From assembly GCA_019671005.1 (NCBI GenBank), contig CM033744.1, forward strand, positions 39,434,022 through 39,498,021: a stretch of 64,000 nucleotides of DNA. The letters run 5' to 3'. The position numbers were made by a program, and so were the translations under genes. The notes under the pieces were generated by a model. The model was not told the origin of the DNA and made no database searches. It saw nothing but the letters and a program-made list of their open reading frames with translations. The stretch comes from Hibiscus mutabilis. Taxonomy: Eukaryota; Streptophyta; Magnoliopsida; Malvales; Malvaceae. Positions 1 to 11,523 of this stretch are shown here, one piece after another (the first letter of the stretch is position 1; each line of letters opens with the position of its first letter).

Positions 1-330
1 TAGCACCTCATGCGGCAAGAAGAAATAAGTGCCTCTTGCACCAAACAACCATGGTGGTTAGCGTCACCACCTCCGTGTACCGATCCCACCAGTCCAACTC
101 ATTAGCACCTCTCAGCAAGAAGAAATAAGTGCCTCTTGCAATGAAACAACCATGGTGGTTAGCGTCCACCACCTCCGCATCGATCCCACCAGGTCCAACT
201 CATTAGCACCTCCGTGCAAAGAAGAAATAAGTGCCTCTTGATCAAACAACCATGGTGGTTAGCGTCCACCACCTTCGTACCGATCCCACCAGTCCAACTC
301 ATTAGCACCTCTCAGCAATATAAAGATCGA
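1..330. repeat. Tandem array, about 100-bp unit
   Basis: Three and a half imperfect copies of a unit that starts with AGCACCTC, at positions 2, 104, 205 and 304, so the period is 99-102 bp. Each copy contains the phrases AGAAATAAGTGCCTCTTG and CAACCATGGTGGTTAGCG. The array probably continues left of the window. From about 310 the sequence leaves the unit but keeps short AGCACCTC-like words up to about 535. Copies differ by small indels and substitutions. It is probably a satellite-like part of a larger retroelement; I cannot assign a family. Confidence 0.85.
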
Positions 331-1229
331 GCACCACATATGCTTCGATCGCTATAGTGGTTACCGACAGCACCTTTGTGCTACCGGCTCCACTATAAAA
401 CTCACATGCACCTCTCGTGCCACAAATTCACAACTAAGCACCACTGTGTGCCAAAGGAATGAGCGCCATCACATGCGAGATAATAACCAAGCACCTCTAT
501 GCCCGAAACAATAGTCAGCACCTCCGCACTAACCAACCTCAATTTATTTCACATTACTCACCAAAGCCTTGCTCGATACCAACTGTCCACGGCCATGTCG
601 TCTAGGCCCGATCGGCAAACCGCGCGGCACTTGAAAAGGGACCCAACCTAGACAAGTCAGCCTTCAACAAGCCCTTTATCCAAGGACTCAACTCGGAAGC
701 GTGCGCTCATGATCCATCGTGCAACATGTGCGTCGAATATCGTATCCGCGGGCCTAGCGAATGCTAGCGACCAACCCTCGACTCTCGCGACGAAGCGCGA
801 TGGGGGCCCTGTGGGCCCCAAACCGTCCCCTAAGAGATCCTCCTAGAGAGACATCGTGCCATCCGCTTGGCTCCAATGCCCGCACACCTAAGCCCTACGT
901 GGGCCTAGGAGAAGGTCACTTACACCAAGGCAGCTCGGCCGCTAACGCTTGCGCGGGAGGATGGTGGAGACCCAACACCAAACCACTTCCCCCCAAAGAG
1001 CTAAATAAACTTACCAAGTATGACGCGAGTAGACGTTGCTTCGTCCCAAACGAGGACACTTTCAACAGGGGCCTTCATCGCCTTCCCAAAGCATCATAAC
1101 TTACATCCTTGACTTGGTCGCTCTTTAGGCATTGCTCATATCATCGCTCGGTCCGCCTTTGCTCGGTCCCGAACAGGCTTGTCAAGGCAGGATCGTAATA
1201 TAATAAGAGACAGCCTTGACACCAGGCAT
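331..1229. other. GC-rich, repeat-like intergenic stretch
   Basis: This stretch has higher GC than its surroundings and contains one 112-codon open frame (761-1099) without recognisable domains. It joins the ~100-bp array on the left and runs directly into the truncated P450 on the right. It looks like untranslated or LTR sequence of a retroelement that replaced the first part of the P450 gene. No splice-supported gene was seen. Confidence 0.4.
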
Positions 1230-3507
1230 GGTGCAGAGTTCAGGCAGGGCATATCTGAAATAACAGAGCTTTTGGGTACGCCCAATATTTCGGACTTTTT
1301 CCCAGCGCTGGCCCCGTTCGATCTGCAAGGTGCAGTCAAACGTATGAAAAAGCCAATGGATAAGCTGAACGCAATCATTGAAAACATAATCAAACAGAGG
1401 TTGAAGAAGAAGGACAGTGGGAGCGGCTCAGCAATGGAATTCAATGACTTTGTACAGTTCCTATTACAGTTGAAGGATGAGGAAGATTCCAAGACCCCAA
1501 TGACTATGGATCATATCATGGACTTGCTCCTGGTCAGTTTTTTTCCCTCTCTTTTGCAGTAATATTATTGTTAGTGTTGACATAAGAGGGGGATGAAAAT
1601 AGTTTGATATTTAGTTTATTCAAGCCTTTTAATTTTAGGGTTAAAAAATTTATATAAGTAGGATTTAAGGTTTAGAGGTTTAGTGTACAGGGTAGAATTT
1701 ATGGTTTATGGTTAGAATTTAGAGTTTAAGGTTTAGGTTTTAGGGTGCTATGGTTAGTGATTTAAGTTTTAGATTTTATAGCTTAGATATGAAGGGTTGT
1801 GTAAATTTTCTTTACATAGCTTGCGTATCAAAATATAACTAAGAAAAATGGTATCTAAATTTTAGATTTAAGGGTTTATGTTGTAAGGCTTAGAATTAAG
1901 GAATTAAGGTTATAATTTAAAGTTCAGAGTTTACCAACACCTAGTTGGTTTAGTAGTATGAGACACTAAATTTATTAAGTAAGATCAAGGGCTTGAATAT
2001 TAGTGTAGTGAAGAGAAAAAACTGTGTTAGAAGGGGTTTTTGTTTACACATAGTATATCATAATATAATTTTTTTACGAAAGTACTTTTAGTAGCATTAA
2101 TTGAGGTGAACAAAATTCGATTCGAAAGATCAATAGAGCATTTGAATATACTAAAAATAAATGAATATAATATTTTATCATTTAATATTGTGATTGGATT
2201 TAACTTTATATTTGTGTTTAGCTAGTTTATAAATCAATTCATTCAATATTTCAAATTATTGTCAAAAATGGTACCATTATAAAGAAATTTATTATATTTG
2301 GCCATCGATTTCTTTTAGTGGTAAGGAGTTCAACGATAAAAATGAATAATATTTCAAATATAATAATCGTAAAAGAGGTTATAAAAAATTGTTATGCTTG
2401 TCCAACTAAATAAAATTTTCAGTTCAATTTTTATATATATTTTGAAAGGCATACATACATACATACATACATGGTCTGCATAATGCTATTGAAAGAAAAG
2501 TAGAAAATTCATCTTCTTGACTTTTTATATATACATGGTCTCCACAATGCTATTGTAAAGGTCTAAGCTCATCTTACAATAAAACAGAGGGTAAATTACT
2601 CCAAAGTCACTAAACTATTGGCTTGATTCTACTTTGATTATTGAACTAATTATTTTGTCAATTAAGTCACTAAAGTGTTAATTTAATTTCTGATGTAATA
2701 GTTAAACCAATTTGTATATTAACACATTTGATCCTCATTATTTTCATATTTTATCAATTTACTCCTGATTTTAATTAGAATAATTCAATAAATTTAATTA
2801 TCTAATCAGACACATTATACAGATTGATAGAATATGTAAATAATGAAAATCAAATGATCCTTAAACATAGATTTAATGTTGGACAGGATATGGTGGTGGG
2901 AGGATCAGACGCATCCTCTAACTCAATTGAGTTCACAATGGCTGAAATCATCAACAATCCATAAGTGATGATTAAAGCGCAGCAAGAGCTGGATGAAGTA
3001 GTCGGGAAAGATAACTTAGTTGAAGAATCTCATATTCACAAACTGTCATACCCACTCGCAATATTTAAGGAGTCTTTGCGTTTGCACCCAGTTCTACCTC
3101 TCCTAGTCCCTCATTCCCCTATTGAACCCCGCACCATCGACGGCTACTATATTCCAAAGGGTTCAAGGGTGTTTGTCAATGCATGGGCAATTCACAGGGA
3201 CCCTTCAGTCTGGAAAAACCCATTAGAATTCCATCCTAGTAGGTTTTTGAATAGCCAATGGGATTTTAGTGGGAGTTATTTTAGTTATTTTCCTTTCGGG
3301 TCTGGTAGAAGAATCTGTGCTGGAATTGCAATGGCTGAGCGGATGGTGTAATATTCGATTGCCACACTGCTTCATTCTTTTTACTGGAAAGTACCTCAGG
3401 GTAACAAGTTAGATCTTTCTGAGAAGTTTGGGATCGTCTTGAAGTTGAAGAATCCGCTTATCGCAATTCCAACACCAAGATTATCAGGCCAAACTCTTTA
3501 TGAATAG
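1230..3507 (+). pseudogene. CYP706: CYP706-type cytochrome P450 pseudogene
   Basis: This is the C-terminal half of a plant CYP706-family P450, a haem monooxygenase normally anchored in the ER. CYP706B1 of cotton acts in gossypol synthesis, but this copy cannot be tied to that substrate. Exon A (about 1230-1532) begins at a GAEFRQ motif and ends at a GT donor at 1533. Exon B starts after the AG at 2885-2886. Visible motifs are an I-helix GGSDAS (the usual T is replaced), the K-helix ESLR (3070-3081), PSRF, and the haem loop FGSGRRICAG. The roughly 200 N-terminal residues are missing. Two in-frame TAA stops, at 2962-2964 (where the family has E) and 3349-3351, interrupt exon B. The reading frame otherwise continues to the natural end at 3505-3507, ending in the family's IPTPRLS tail. 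It is decayed but recent enough to keep its frame. Confidence 0.9.
1533..2886 (+). other. P450 intron with MITE debris
   Basis: This intron is about 1.35 kb. It contains a degenerate element with TTTAGGG-like words (about 1630-1850) ending in GCGTATCAAAATATAAC, the same end as the MITEs at 28612 and 39445. It also holds a short (CATA)n microsatellite (2450-2472) and an MITE-like stretch at 2590-2870 with phrases such as AAGTCACTAAACTATTG. No coding content. Confidence 0.55.
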
Positions 3508-4885
3508 TGATTTATAAATCACAATTGTATACGTTCTTCAATGCCTAAGCATGTGCAGACAATGTTCAAGCTTTCATTTCCAGAAAAATCAAGGGGCGCA
3601 GTTTGTGTTTGCTGTCAGTGTCAGCACCCACAAGGTAAACAGCTGCTACTGAATATAAATCAAACGGGGAACCAGCAGGGCCGCGGCTGGACAACTAAAC
3701 GCCCTGCATCTACTTCTGCACATTAAAAGCATCTATGACACTCCATTAAAATAATGGATCATGCATCACAGTTCCATAGCAATGCATCCTTTTCAAGAAT
3801 TGACACCAAAGAAAATTGACTCACCTGGCAACAACATGGTTATGAATTATACATCTACAGCTAATTTATCTTTGGTTCTCCACTCAACTATACCTTTCTG
3901 CAACTATCAAAAGCTAAACTTGGATCCCAAACTTTAATGAAGAAAACCTCATAGCAAACTCAACTTAGACTGCGGCATGTAAAATCAAAGTACCATCAGT
4001 CTATTACTAAAGATCAGTAATTGGTTAGCATTTAGCCCAGAAATCATACCACGATCAAGATAAAGGTCAACCCAGGATGGTCGAAAGTGACCACCTATAT
4101 CAATATGCCATGCTTCAAATCACTTTTAAACTTCTTTGGATCTCAATGCTGTGCAATGATAATAATTATAATGATCAAAGAGAAAAAAAAAAAACAAAAA
4201 TGGGAGTGTGGTTAAATGAAAGATTGGGTTTGGAGGAAGGACTTTCATACACACATCAAGAATAACCATGTGAAACTCGCCCAATTCAAGGTTTCAAAGC
4301 AGACATCAATCCTCCTTTCCATAAGGAGAGAAAACTAAAGATAGCAGTCAACCATAATTCAATCTTTGAAGCATTGGCAGCCGCCACAAGCATGTCCTAG
4401 TCTCAGTCTGGTTTCATCTTAGCCATCAAATAATACTATCCTAATAACATAAACAACTCTCCTCTCATTTCACCAACCCTATAAGATTAATAAATCAAAA
4501 ATTATACGGGTGACAATGAGAATTCAACGAACTCTCAGAATACAACTTCGACATAAATAATTGAAAGGGCAAATGATAAATTTGTTGGAACAAATTGATT
4601 AAAAGCATGGTGGGAAATATAGAAATTTATAGATACAAAATTAAACCAAACACAAGAATATTAATATAAGAATACATAAGCAGTTATGCACTACACACAA
4701 CAAACAGATTCTCTAAGAAACAGTGTTAACATTACTTCCAAAGTTTGCATAGAAACAAACAGAGAAAAATATTGAAAAAAGCAATATCCTCCGCCGCATC
4801 AAACCCTAGCTTCCACCAAAATAAAAGAAAAACACATCCATCGAAAAACAAACAAAACAAAACAAGCAATTAATAACGAGGCTTC
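3508..4885. other. Intergenic, 3' side of calmodulin-like copy 1
   Basis: From about 3689 this sequence is duplicated at 6023-6969. It contains the presumed 3' UTR of the downstream minus-strand gene. The copy here is roughly 260 bp longer, mainly through sequence around 4080-4450. The small open frames at 3541 and 4077 show no recognisable product. Confidence 0.6.
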
Positions 4886-5505
4886 TCACTTGGCAACCAT
4901 CCTGGCAATAAAATCCTCGTAACGGATCTTCCCATCCGACCCGACATCGACTTCCCGGATCCACTCATCGAACTCGGAGGGCTCCAGCTTTTCTCCGATG
5001 CTAGTCAAAATGTGTCTCAGATCTGCTACGGCAACAAAGCCGGTGGAGTCCTTATCGAGAACCTTGAAGGCATCGCGTAGCTGCTTATCGAAGGGCTCAA
5101 GTTTCATGTGCTTGGACATGAGATCTAAAAAGCGAGGGAAGTCAAAGGGTGCCGTAAGCTTCTCTTCAGCAATTATAGATTTGAGCTGGGCTTGGGTTGG
5201 GTTGCCGCTGAGAGACCTCATAAGGATCCCTAGTTCCGATGGGGCGATCTTGCCGTCGCCGTCGTTGTCGAAGAGAGTGAAAGCCTCCTTCATTGAAGAG
5301 ACTTGCTCGTCGCTCAGATCCTTGCCCATTTTTTATTTTGTGTGGGCTTTGAGTTTGACGGAGGAAAGAAAAATCGAAGAACTGAACGGAAAGGGTTATG
5401 GTTCCTTTTTTGAGTTGAAATGAGAGGACCGAATATCTGATGGTTAAATGGCGTGACCTGAGAGGAAAACGATGTCGTTTTGTTTCTGACCGAGAAAGAG
5501 AGTTA
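3689..5505. repeat. Duplication unit A (calmodulin-like gene copy 1)
   Basis: Direct duplication partner of 6023-7595. Similarity begins at GACAAC.AAACGCCCTGCATC on the left. It ends beyond the 5' flank shared by both genes (ATCTGATGGTTAAATGG, then a GATGTCGTTT word) on the right. The unit covers the whole gene plus its 3' and about 170 bp of 5' flank, so each copy carries at least part of a promoter. About 520 bp of unrelated AT-rich DNA separates the units. Confidence 0.85.
4886..5329 (-). CDS. CML13/14: Calmodulin-like protein, CML13/14 type (copy 1)
   Basis: An intact, intronless 147-residue protein with four EF-hand positions, the usual length for this family. Only the first loop (residues 21-32, DNDGDGKIAPSE) is canonical for calcium. 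Loop 2 (around 55-66) is degenerate. Loop 3 (92-103, DKDSTGFVAVAD) ends in D instead of E. Loop 4 (128-139) has G and S at coordinating positions. It closely matches Arabidopsis CML13/CML14, cytosolic proteins reported to bind IQ motifs of myosins and other IQ-domain proteins. The start is the first ATG, giving the MGKDLSDEQ N-terminus shared with the family. It differs from the neighbouring copy at seven residues (22, 41, 53, 59, 60, 77, 134). N22 and S41 are less usual than the T and G in copy 2. Confidence 0.95.
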   Translation of the reverse strand: MGKDLSDEQVSSMKEAFTLFDNDGDGKIAPSELGILMRSLSGNPTQAQLKSIIAEEKLTAPFDFPRFLDLMSKHMKLEPFDKQLRDAFKVLDKDSTGFVAVADLRHILTSIGEKLEPSEFDEWIREVDVGSDGKIRYEDFIARMVAK

Positions 5506-6022
5506 TGTTTTTTTTTAATATGAGTTGTGTTTTTTTTTTTGACATAAATGTTATGGTGTGATTTTTTACAACTGGAAATATATTCTTTTCTATTGTCTCC
5601 CCGCCAAGTCCAAACAATAACTCGTGAATTGTAATATCTACTTGGTAGATGCGGCTCTTAATTTGAGCTTAAAAACAATATAATCGAAATATTAGAAAAT
5701 ACATAATTAATATTAAAAATATATAATTTAAAATATTATTACATAATCGAAATGTTATAAAAAAGTATAGCATATTAGGTTGATAATTTTTAGATAAATT
5801 TCGAAATTTATGTGAACGCATAACCTAAAATACTATCAAAAAGTATAACATTTTAGTTGTGTGGTAACATTTTAGCTTCTGTATTTTTTAACATTTTCGG
5901 TTGTGTCATTTTTTAGTCTGATAGACTCGCCTCAACATGTTCCTTCCCTACAGATACATTCTATCAAATGCTTTGCATATCACTAATCCTGCTTAATACG
6001 CGCAGTTGCTTTTGCAGCGACC
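5506..6022. other. AT-rich spacer between duplication units
   Basis: No gene was seen. It contains short repeated phrases around TATAACATTTTAG at 5780-5900 in both orientations, suggesting a degraded MITE. Confidence 0.4.
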
Positions 6023-7595
6023 GGACAACAAAACGCCCTGCATCTACATTTTTGCACATTAAAAGAACCAATGACACCACATTAAAATAATGGATCGTGC
6101 ATCACAGCCCCACATCTTTATTTAAAGCTATCAATCAAAAGACTAACATAAGCTGGCAATGCATCCTTTTCGAGCATCGACACCAAAGGAAATTGACTCA
6201 CCTGGCAACATGATTGTTTAAACAAGGTTATGAATTATCCATCTACAACAAATTTATGGACGAGGATGATGGCCTTTGGTTCTCCACTCGACTACCAGCT
6301 TTCTGCAACTATCAAAAGTTAAAGTTGGATCCCAGACTTTAAAGAGGAAAAACCTCATAGCAAACCCAACTTAGACTGTGGCACATAAAAATCAAAGTAC
6401 CATCAGTCTATTACCAAAGATCAATAATCAGTTAGGATTGAGCCCAGAAGTCATACGATGATCAAGCCAGGATGGTCACCTATACCAATATGCACTGCTC
6501 AAATCCCTTTTAGAGTTCTTTGGAACTCAATGCTATTCTTGGCATATTTAACATAAACACCCATCCTCTCATTTCACCAACTCTATAAGATCAATACATC
6601 GAAAATTATACAAACACAACTGACAATGAGAATTCAATGACTCTCAGAATACAACTTCCGCATAAATAATTGAAAGGGCCAAAGATAAATTTTGTTGGGG
6701 CAAATTGATCAAAAGCATGGTGGGAAATATAGAAATTTATAAATACAAAATTAAACCAAACACAAGTACTACACACACCGAACAAATTCTCTAAGAAAGA
6801 GTGTTACCATTACTTCCAAAGCTTCCAACGAAACAAACGCAAAACAAATTGAAAAACGCAATATCCCACACCGCATCAAACCCTAGCTTCCTGCTTCCCC
6901 CAAAATAAGAGAAAAAAACGTCCATCGAAAAACAGACAAAACAAAACAAGCAATTAATAACGAGGCTTCTCACTTGGCAACCATCCTGGCAATAAAATCC
7001 TCGTAACGGATCCTCCCATCCGACCCGACATCGACTTCCCGGATCCACTCATCGAACTCGGAGGGCTCCAGCTTTTCTCCGATGCTAGTCAAAATGTGTC
7101 TCAGATCTGCTACGGCGACAAAGCCGGTGGAGTCCTTATCGAGAACTTTGAAGGCATCGCGTAGCTGCTTATCGAAGGGCTCAGGTTTCATGTGCTTGGA
7201 CATGAGATCTAAAAAGCGAGGGAAGTCAAAGGGTGTCATAAGCTTCTCTTCAGCGACGATAGATTTGAGCTGGGCTTGGGTAGGGTTGCCGCCGAGAGAC
7301 CTCATAAGGATCCCTAGCTCCGATGGGGCGATCTTGCCGTCGCCGTCGGTGTCGAAGAGAGTGAAAGCCTCCTTCATTGAAGAGACTTGCTCGTCGCTCA
7401 GATCCTTGCCCATTTCTTGAATTTGTGTAGGCTTTGAGTTTGACGGAGGACAGAAAATCGAAGAAATTGGAAGGAAATGGTTATGTTTCCTTTTTTGAGC
7501 TGAAATTAGAAGACTGAGGATCTGATGGTTAAATGGTGTGCGGTGTTAGAAAAGCGATGTCGTTTCTGAAGTTCGGACGAATAGAGAGTTAAAAG
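6023..7595. repeat. Duplication unit B (calmodulin-like gene copy 2)
   Basis: Partner of 3689-5505, in the same orientation. The 3' flank, coding region and about 180 bp of 5' flank match at high identity. The main length differences are a shorter 3' flank here and small indels in the 5' UTR. After about 7595 the copies share nothing obvious. Confidence 0.85.
6970..7413 (-). CDS. CML13/14: Calmodulin-like protein, CML13/14 type (copy 2)
   Basis: An intact, intronless 147-residue EF-hand protein with the same layout as the copy at 4886-5329: canonical loop 1 (DTDGDGKIAPSE, residues 21-32), degenerate loops 2 and 4, and loop 3 ending in D. At residues 22 (T) and 41 (G) this copy has the residues usual for CML13/14, so it may be the less changed copy. 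M59-T60 and P77 are its own differences. Both copies keep an open frame and the conserved C-terminus FIARMVAK, so both look translatable. It lies on the minus strand, with a 5' flank of more than 150 bp nearly identical to copy 1, which suggests similar regulation. Confidence 0.95.
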   Translation of the reverse strand: MGKDLSDEQVSSMKEAFTLFDTDGDGKIAPSELGILMRSLGGNPTQAQLKSIVAEEKLMTPFDFPRFLDLMSKHMKPEPFDKQLRDAFKVLDKDSTGFVAVADLRHILTSIGEKLEPSEFDEWIREVDVGSDGRIRYEDFIARMVAK

Positions 7596-7749
7596 GGCGT
7601 GATTTGTCCCATCCAGTATTCTGTGTGTGTGGTGTGGTATCATTGGGAATTTGAAATGGGTCCACCAAATACCTATCCACACAGGAGCATGATTCGGTAA
7701 AATGACCCAATATTTTGATTTTTTTATTGTAAATATATTATTTTTAAAT

Positions 7750-8215
7750 GAAGCACAATACTAAAAAAATACTTAACTGAATTATTATTTTGATCTTTAT
7801 TTTTAACGTAATTTATCCATCAACATTTTATTTTGGGTCAAAATAATCGCTTTGTAGATAAAAATTGGTAGTTAACCAACAGTAAATGACTTGAAATGAT
7901 ATGAAAAACCTACATGGCAGTATTTGTCACAATAGCAGTGTCATATAGCAAATATATTAACTTTACAGAATGATACACCAATCAAATATAATTTTATAAA
8001 ATATAAAATATTTTTTTCTTTTAACGTGTCATTATGCCAAGTCATTTCAAGTTGTTTATTGTCAGTTGACTAACAGTTTTCATCCACAGAGAGGCAATTT
8101 TGACCCAAAATAAAACGTTGAAGGCTAAATTGCTTTAAAAAAAGAATATGAGCCAAAGTAACAATTCAGTCAAATATTATGGGCATTTTTTAACATTATA
8201 CCTTTAAATAATTAT
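7750..8215. mobile_element. Foldback/MITE with arms of about 150 bp
   Basis: The left arm (about 7770-7905) and right arm (about 8040-8205) are inverted copies. ACATTTTATTTTGGGTCAAA on the left pairs with TTTTGACCCAAAATAAAACG on the right. CAGTAAATGACTTGAAATG pairs with AAGTCATTTCAAGTTG. The short loop holds AT-rich DNA. There is no coding capacity. The structure fits a non-autonomous DNA transposon; no target duplication could be fixed. Confidence 0.7.
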
Positions 8216-8734
8216 AAATATCTTTAAAAGTTATAGCATATTTTATCAATTTTGTAAGAATTTAAAACAATTTAATATATTTAATTTTTTAAAATTTAAT
8301 ATTGTATCTTCCTAACACAATCTTTGACTATTTCTCGTACTTTATGTTATAAATATTATTCATTAGCTTGATAAACGATAAATGAGATAATTTAATAGAC
8401 ATTCACTTTACTATTAAACAATCTACAAACTAATGAAATAAACTCATTATAACTATAGCATCGTCTGCTAATAGACTCAGTCATTCTAATAATAAAATTT
8501 TTAAATATGAATGATTGAATTTATTTATTTTTTTAAATTATGAAAAAAATTAATAAAACGTATAAATTTTAGGATTTAAAATTATTATTATATCAAATTA
8601 CATTAAATATTAGAATTCTGATATTTGTCCTAACAATGTAATATCTCGTATTCAATCAAAAATAATTTATATTTTACCACCCAACATGATTCATTTTTCC
8701 TTCATTAATAAACCTAAAAGGCGATAGCAAAGAG

Positions 8735-8977
8735 GCGATCAAGCTCATGAATCAGCTGAACCCAAGCTGCAACTTAAATTCTCTTGTAAGAGCCATTGCT
8801 AAAATCCGAGATTTAAATTTGGTGACTAAAACTCAATAAATACCACGTGAAGGAAATAAACCGACAGATAGGTTTGCAAAGCTCAACAATCTCCCTAATT
8901 ACAGCATGATTATTTTCGATGCTCCCCCGACGCCTCTTTTGTCTCTTTTAGAGCATGATGTATCTCACTTGATGTAA
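8735..8977 (+). pseudogene. RNase H-like (RVT_3) domain fragment
   Basis: One frame from 8735 to the stop at 8975 reads as the C-terminal half of the RNase H-like domain of plant non-LTR reverse-transcriptase proteins. It has an NSLVRAIAKIRDL helix, then REGNKPTDRFAKL (the usual REAN..AD..AK motif), then the FDAPPTPLLSLLEHD tail. One in-frame TAA follows the codons VTKTQ. The N-terminal half with the catalytic D and E is absent. This is a relic, probably of a LINE. Confidence 0.75.
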
Positions 8978-9520
8978 AGATCTAGTTTAGTTCCTCTTTT
9001 GTCTGTTATTTTTTGGAGTTTTTATTTATGTCATATTATTAAAAAATTAAAATTTAAAATAAGATTTAAGGTTAAAAACTTAAGTTTATGGTTTAAACTT
9101 TAGAGTATTAAATATAACACACTAAAAAGAGACAAAAAAATTTGTTCGTAAAATAAATCTAAAAATCTCATAACAATAAAAAAACTAAGAAAACACCAAA
9201 AAAAAAAATTGCTCGTAAAAAAGACATAAAAAAAACATCAAATAAAAACCGAAGCCAACAAAATAAAGAAAAACATCCTACGAGAAAACAGAAAAACAAA
9301 TGTAAACGAGCAGTGAAAACATAGAGACCGCCGGTGAAGATGTTCGCCATATTAGAGCCACCCCATCCCACGTATCAACACCACCATAAGAGTTCCATGG
9401 CAGTAGAAAGCTTCGTGTTCTTTAGGGACTGCGAGTTCAATGGATTGTAGACATTGTAAGTGGAGAAACCAAGCCGAGGAAACACTAAATGAACTCGAAC
9501 GTGTCGAATACCCAGGGACA
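8978..9520. other. AT-rich intergenic
   Basis: No gene was seen. It contains TTTAAGGTT-like words (9060-9110) and low-complexity A-rich DNA (9120-9300). Confidence 0.4.
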
Positions 9521-9524
9521 TTGC

Positions 9525-10550
9525 AACCACACTTAATTAGATTGAGCGAGTTGATCGCGAGTTGAATAGTATTCCATTCGTGTTCGTTAAAAAATATTGT
9601 TGCTTGACTCGACTCGTTGCTCGTTAAGTTTGATAAAATTTTGCTCGACTTGTGCTCGCTAAAATATCTCGTTGTTCTACTCAACTCGTTGCTCGTTAAA
9701 CTCGTCAAAATTTTTACCTTATTTTTTAACTATAGATAAAATCTAGTAATACTATTAGAGCTTAATATAATCATAAAAATTTAGAAAAAAATGTGAGATA
9801 TGAAGAGATAAATAAACGAAAATGTCATTACCGAATTAGATATGAAGTTGATATTCGAGTATGAGAATCTTTTTTATTTTTTCAACAACCTTCAATGAAC
9901 AAAAAAGAAGAGCATGTCTTAAAAATTTCGAGGTTCTAACTTTCAATCGTGTTTTTTTATTTAGGAAGTAAAAATTGAAAATTTTCCCCTTTTCTACTTT
10001 ATACATAAAATAATAATAAAAAAAAAAAAACTTTAATAAAAAGGGAAAGACCCATTATTATAAGAAATTTTTTTGATACACAGCCGTGTAAATTTTAGTT
10101 TTCATGTGCCTTTTAGTTTTAGGGGTTAGGATTTTAGTTTAAGGTTTAAAGTTTAGAGGTTTAAGGTTTAGAATTTAAGGTTAGTATTTAGAATTTAGTA
10201 TATAGGGTTTAAGGTTTATGTTTGTATATCAAAATTTTACCCTTATTATAATTTATTTTTTTATTAATACAAATTAACTTTTTTTAGTTCTCAAAAAATA
10301 CAAATCGTTTTGGAAATTTAAAACCAGTTTTCTTAAAGTAACCACAAAAAAATTATAAAAAAACTTTATAAAAAATGAGCTGTTCACGAACTTATCGAGT
10401 CGAGTTGGGCCTTGCTCGACTTTACTCGCTAAGATCTCAAGTCGAACTCGAATTCGGGTCGAATCAACTTGAGTCAAGCGTTAACTAAATTATGACCGAG
10501 TCAAGCTCGAATTTGTTTACGAGCTGCTCAACTCAATAAGCACCCCTATC
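9525..10550. mobile_element. Foldback-like element with GCTCG-rich ends
   Basis: Both ends are dense in GCTCG/CGAGT words. The left end (9530-9715) repeats CAACTCGTTGCTCGTTAA and ACTCGACTCG. The right end (10375-10545) contains CGAGTCGAGTTGGGCC and TTTACGAGCTGCTCAACTC. The middle is AT-rich, with a second, smaller MITE (about 10070-10245) of the TTTAGG-like family. The same GCTCG style recurs at 40625-41220. No transposase was seen. It fits a non-autonomous DNA element, possibly hAT-like, but that assignment is a guess. Confidence 0.45.
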
Positions 10551-10574
10551 CACACTCATTGCTCACATCCACCG

Positions 10575-11085
10575 AGATTCCAAGAAATACCTGTTATTTC
10601 AGGGGTTACTTCCATTGTTATGGTTCTTGGATTTCTCGCATTTGTTCACTACCGTAGGCGGAAACAGAAGTTGATGGATGTAAAGTGATTGGAGTTTCCC
10701 AAGAAAATTTGAAGTTCAGGTTCAACCTAGAAGAAGTTGAGTCTGCAACTCTACGCTTTTTCGAGTAGAATTTACTGAGAAAGACCAACTTCTCATCTGT
10801 TGTTCTCTTGTAGCCATTATAAGCATAAATGTAACCGGCTGCAAGTCCGAGGAAGCCGAGTTCGTTAACGGGCTTGGCTTGTAATCACTAACCTAGTTAA
10901 GATATGAAAAACTTTGTCAGGCAGAGAGGTTTTTGCTCCTCAAGGGGAAGAGGCGAATGCTTCCTCATTTACGACTTTGCCTCCAAAGGAAACCTATCCA
11001 GATACCTTGATCGAGAAGATGGAGTTGAACCAATTCTACAACTGGTCAACAAGGATTTCCATCACCAAATGGCATTGAAAAATGT
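10575..11085 (+). pseudogene. LRR receptor kinase (LRR-IV type) remnant
   Basis: Three blocks of one protein lie in order but in shifted frames. The first is a transmembrane stretch, TSIVMVLGFLAFVHYRRRKQ, followed by a stop. The second is a juxtamembrane and kinase N-lobe stretch including FNLEEVESAT, KTNFSSVV and CKSEEAEFVNGLGL. The third is the hinge region, RGECFLIYDFASKGNLSRYL (around 10946-11010), then WSTRISI in another frame. This wording fits the LRR-IV receptor kinases of Arabidopsis (At2g45340, At4g22730, At5g51560 group, from memory). The LRR ectodomain, the catalytic HRD and the DFG motif are all missing. Several stops and frameshifts make it non-functional. Confidence 0.75.
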
Positions 11086-11523
11086 CAGTTTCAGATCAGG
11101 TTTATGCTACATAAAATATCAAGCAACCATCAGATGTTTCTGAGACTCAATATTCACGTATTTTTCTTTCCCTAACAAGTATGGAATATTTGCACAGAAG
11201 ACTAGCACCCATGAAGTGCCTGATGGCAAGGTGAAGTTGCAAATAGCTTGAATGCTTAGGGAGATATGGGGAGAAATAAATTTCTAATCATACAATTTTA
11301 TTGACTAGTGATCACCTCTCGTCACAACTTCAGCCAAGCTAGTCTGACATTAAGGTTTATAACATGTCTCTCGGACCTTTCATTTTCTTTAGTAAGGGAA
11401 AAAGAAGTAAACAAGTTAGCTGTTGCAAAATAAGTTCTAACAAGTTGTACCATTGGTTATAACCGTGTGAGGTGGCAAGGCCGACCAATGGCCTGAACAA
11501 CTATCGGATTCATGTAAGGCAGT
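11086..11523. other. Intergenic, 3' side of the IBA57 gene
   Basis: No further kinase homology was recognised. The right part is presumably the 3' UTR of the minus-strand gene ending at 11524. Confidence 0.4.

Noticed and set aside
1..330. Regular repeats reminiscent of a CRISPR array
   Set aside because: The whole ~100-bp unit is repeated without unique spacers, and the genome is a plant; this is a tandem satellite.
761..1099. 112-codon open frame as a gene
   Set aside because: No recognisable domain, no intron support, and it lies in GC-rich repeat-like DNA where random frames are long.
4998..5423. Plus-strand 141-codon frame opposite the calmodulin-like gene
   Set aside because: It is a shadow of the minus-strand EF-hand gene; the same happens at 7082-7420.
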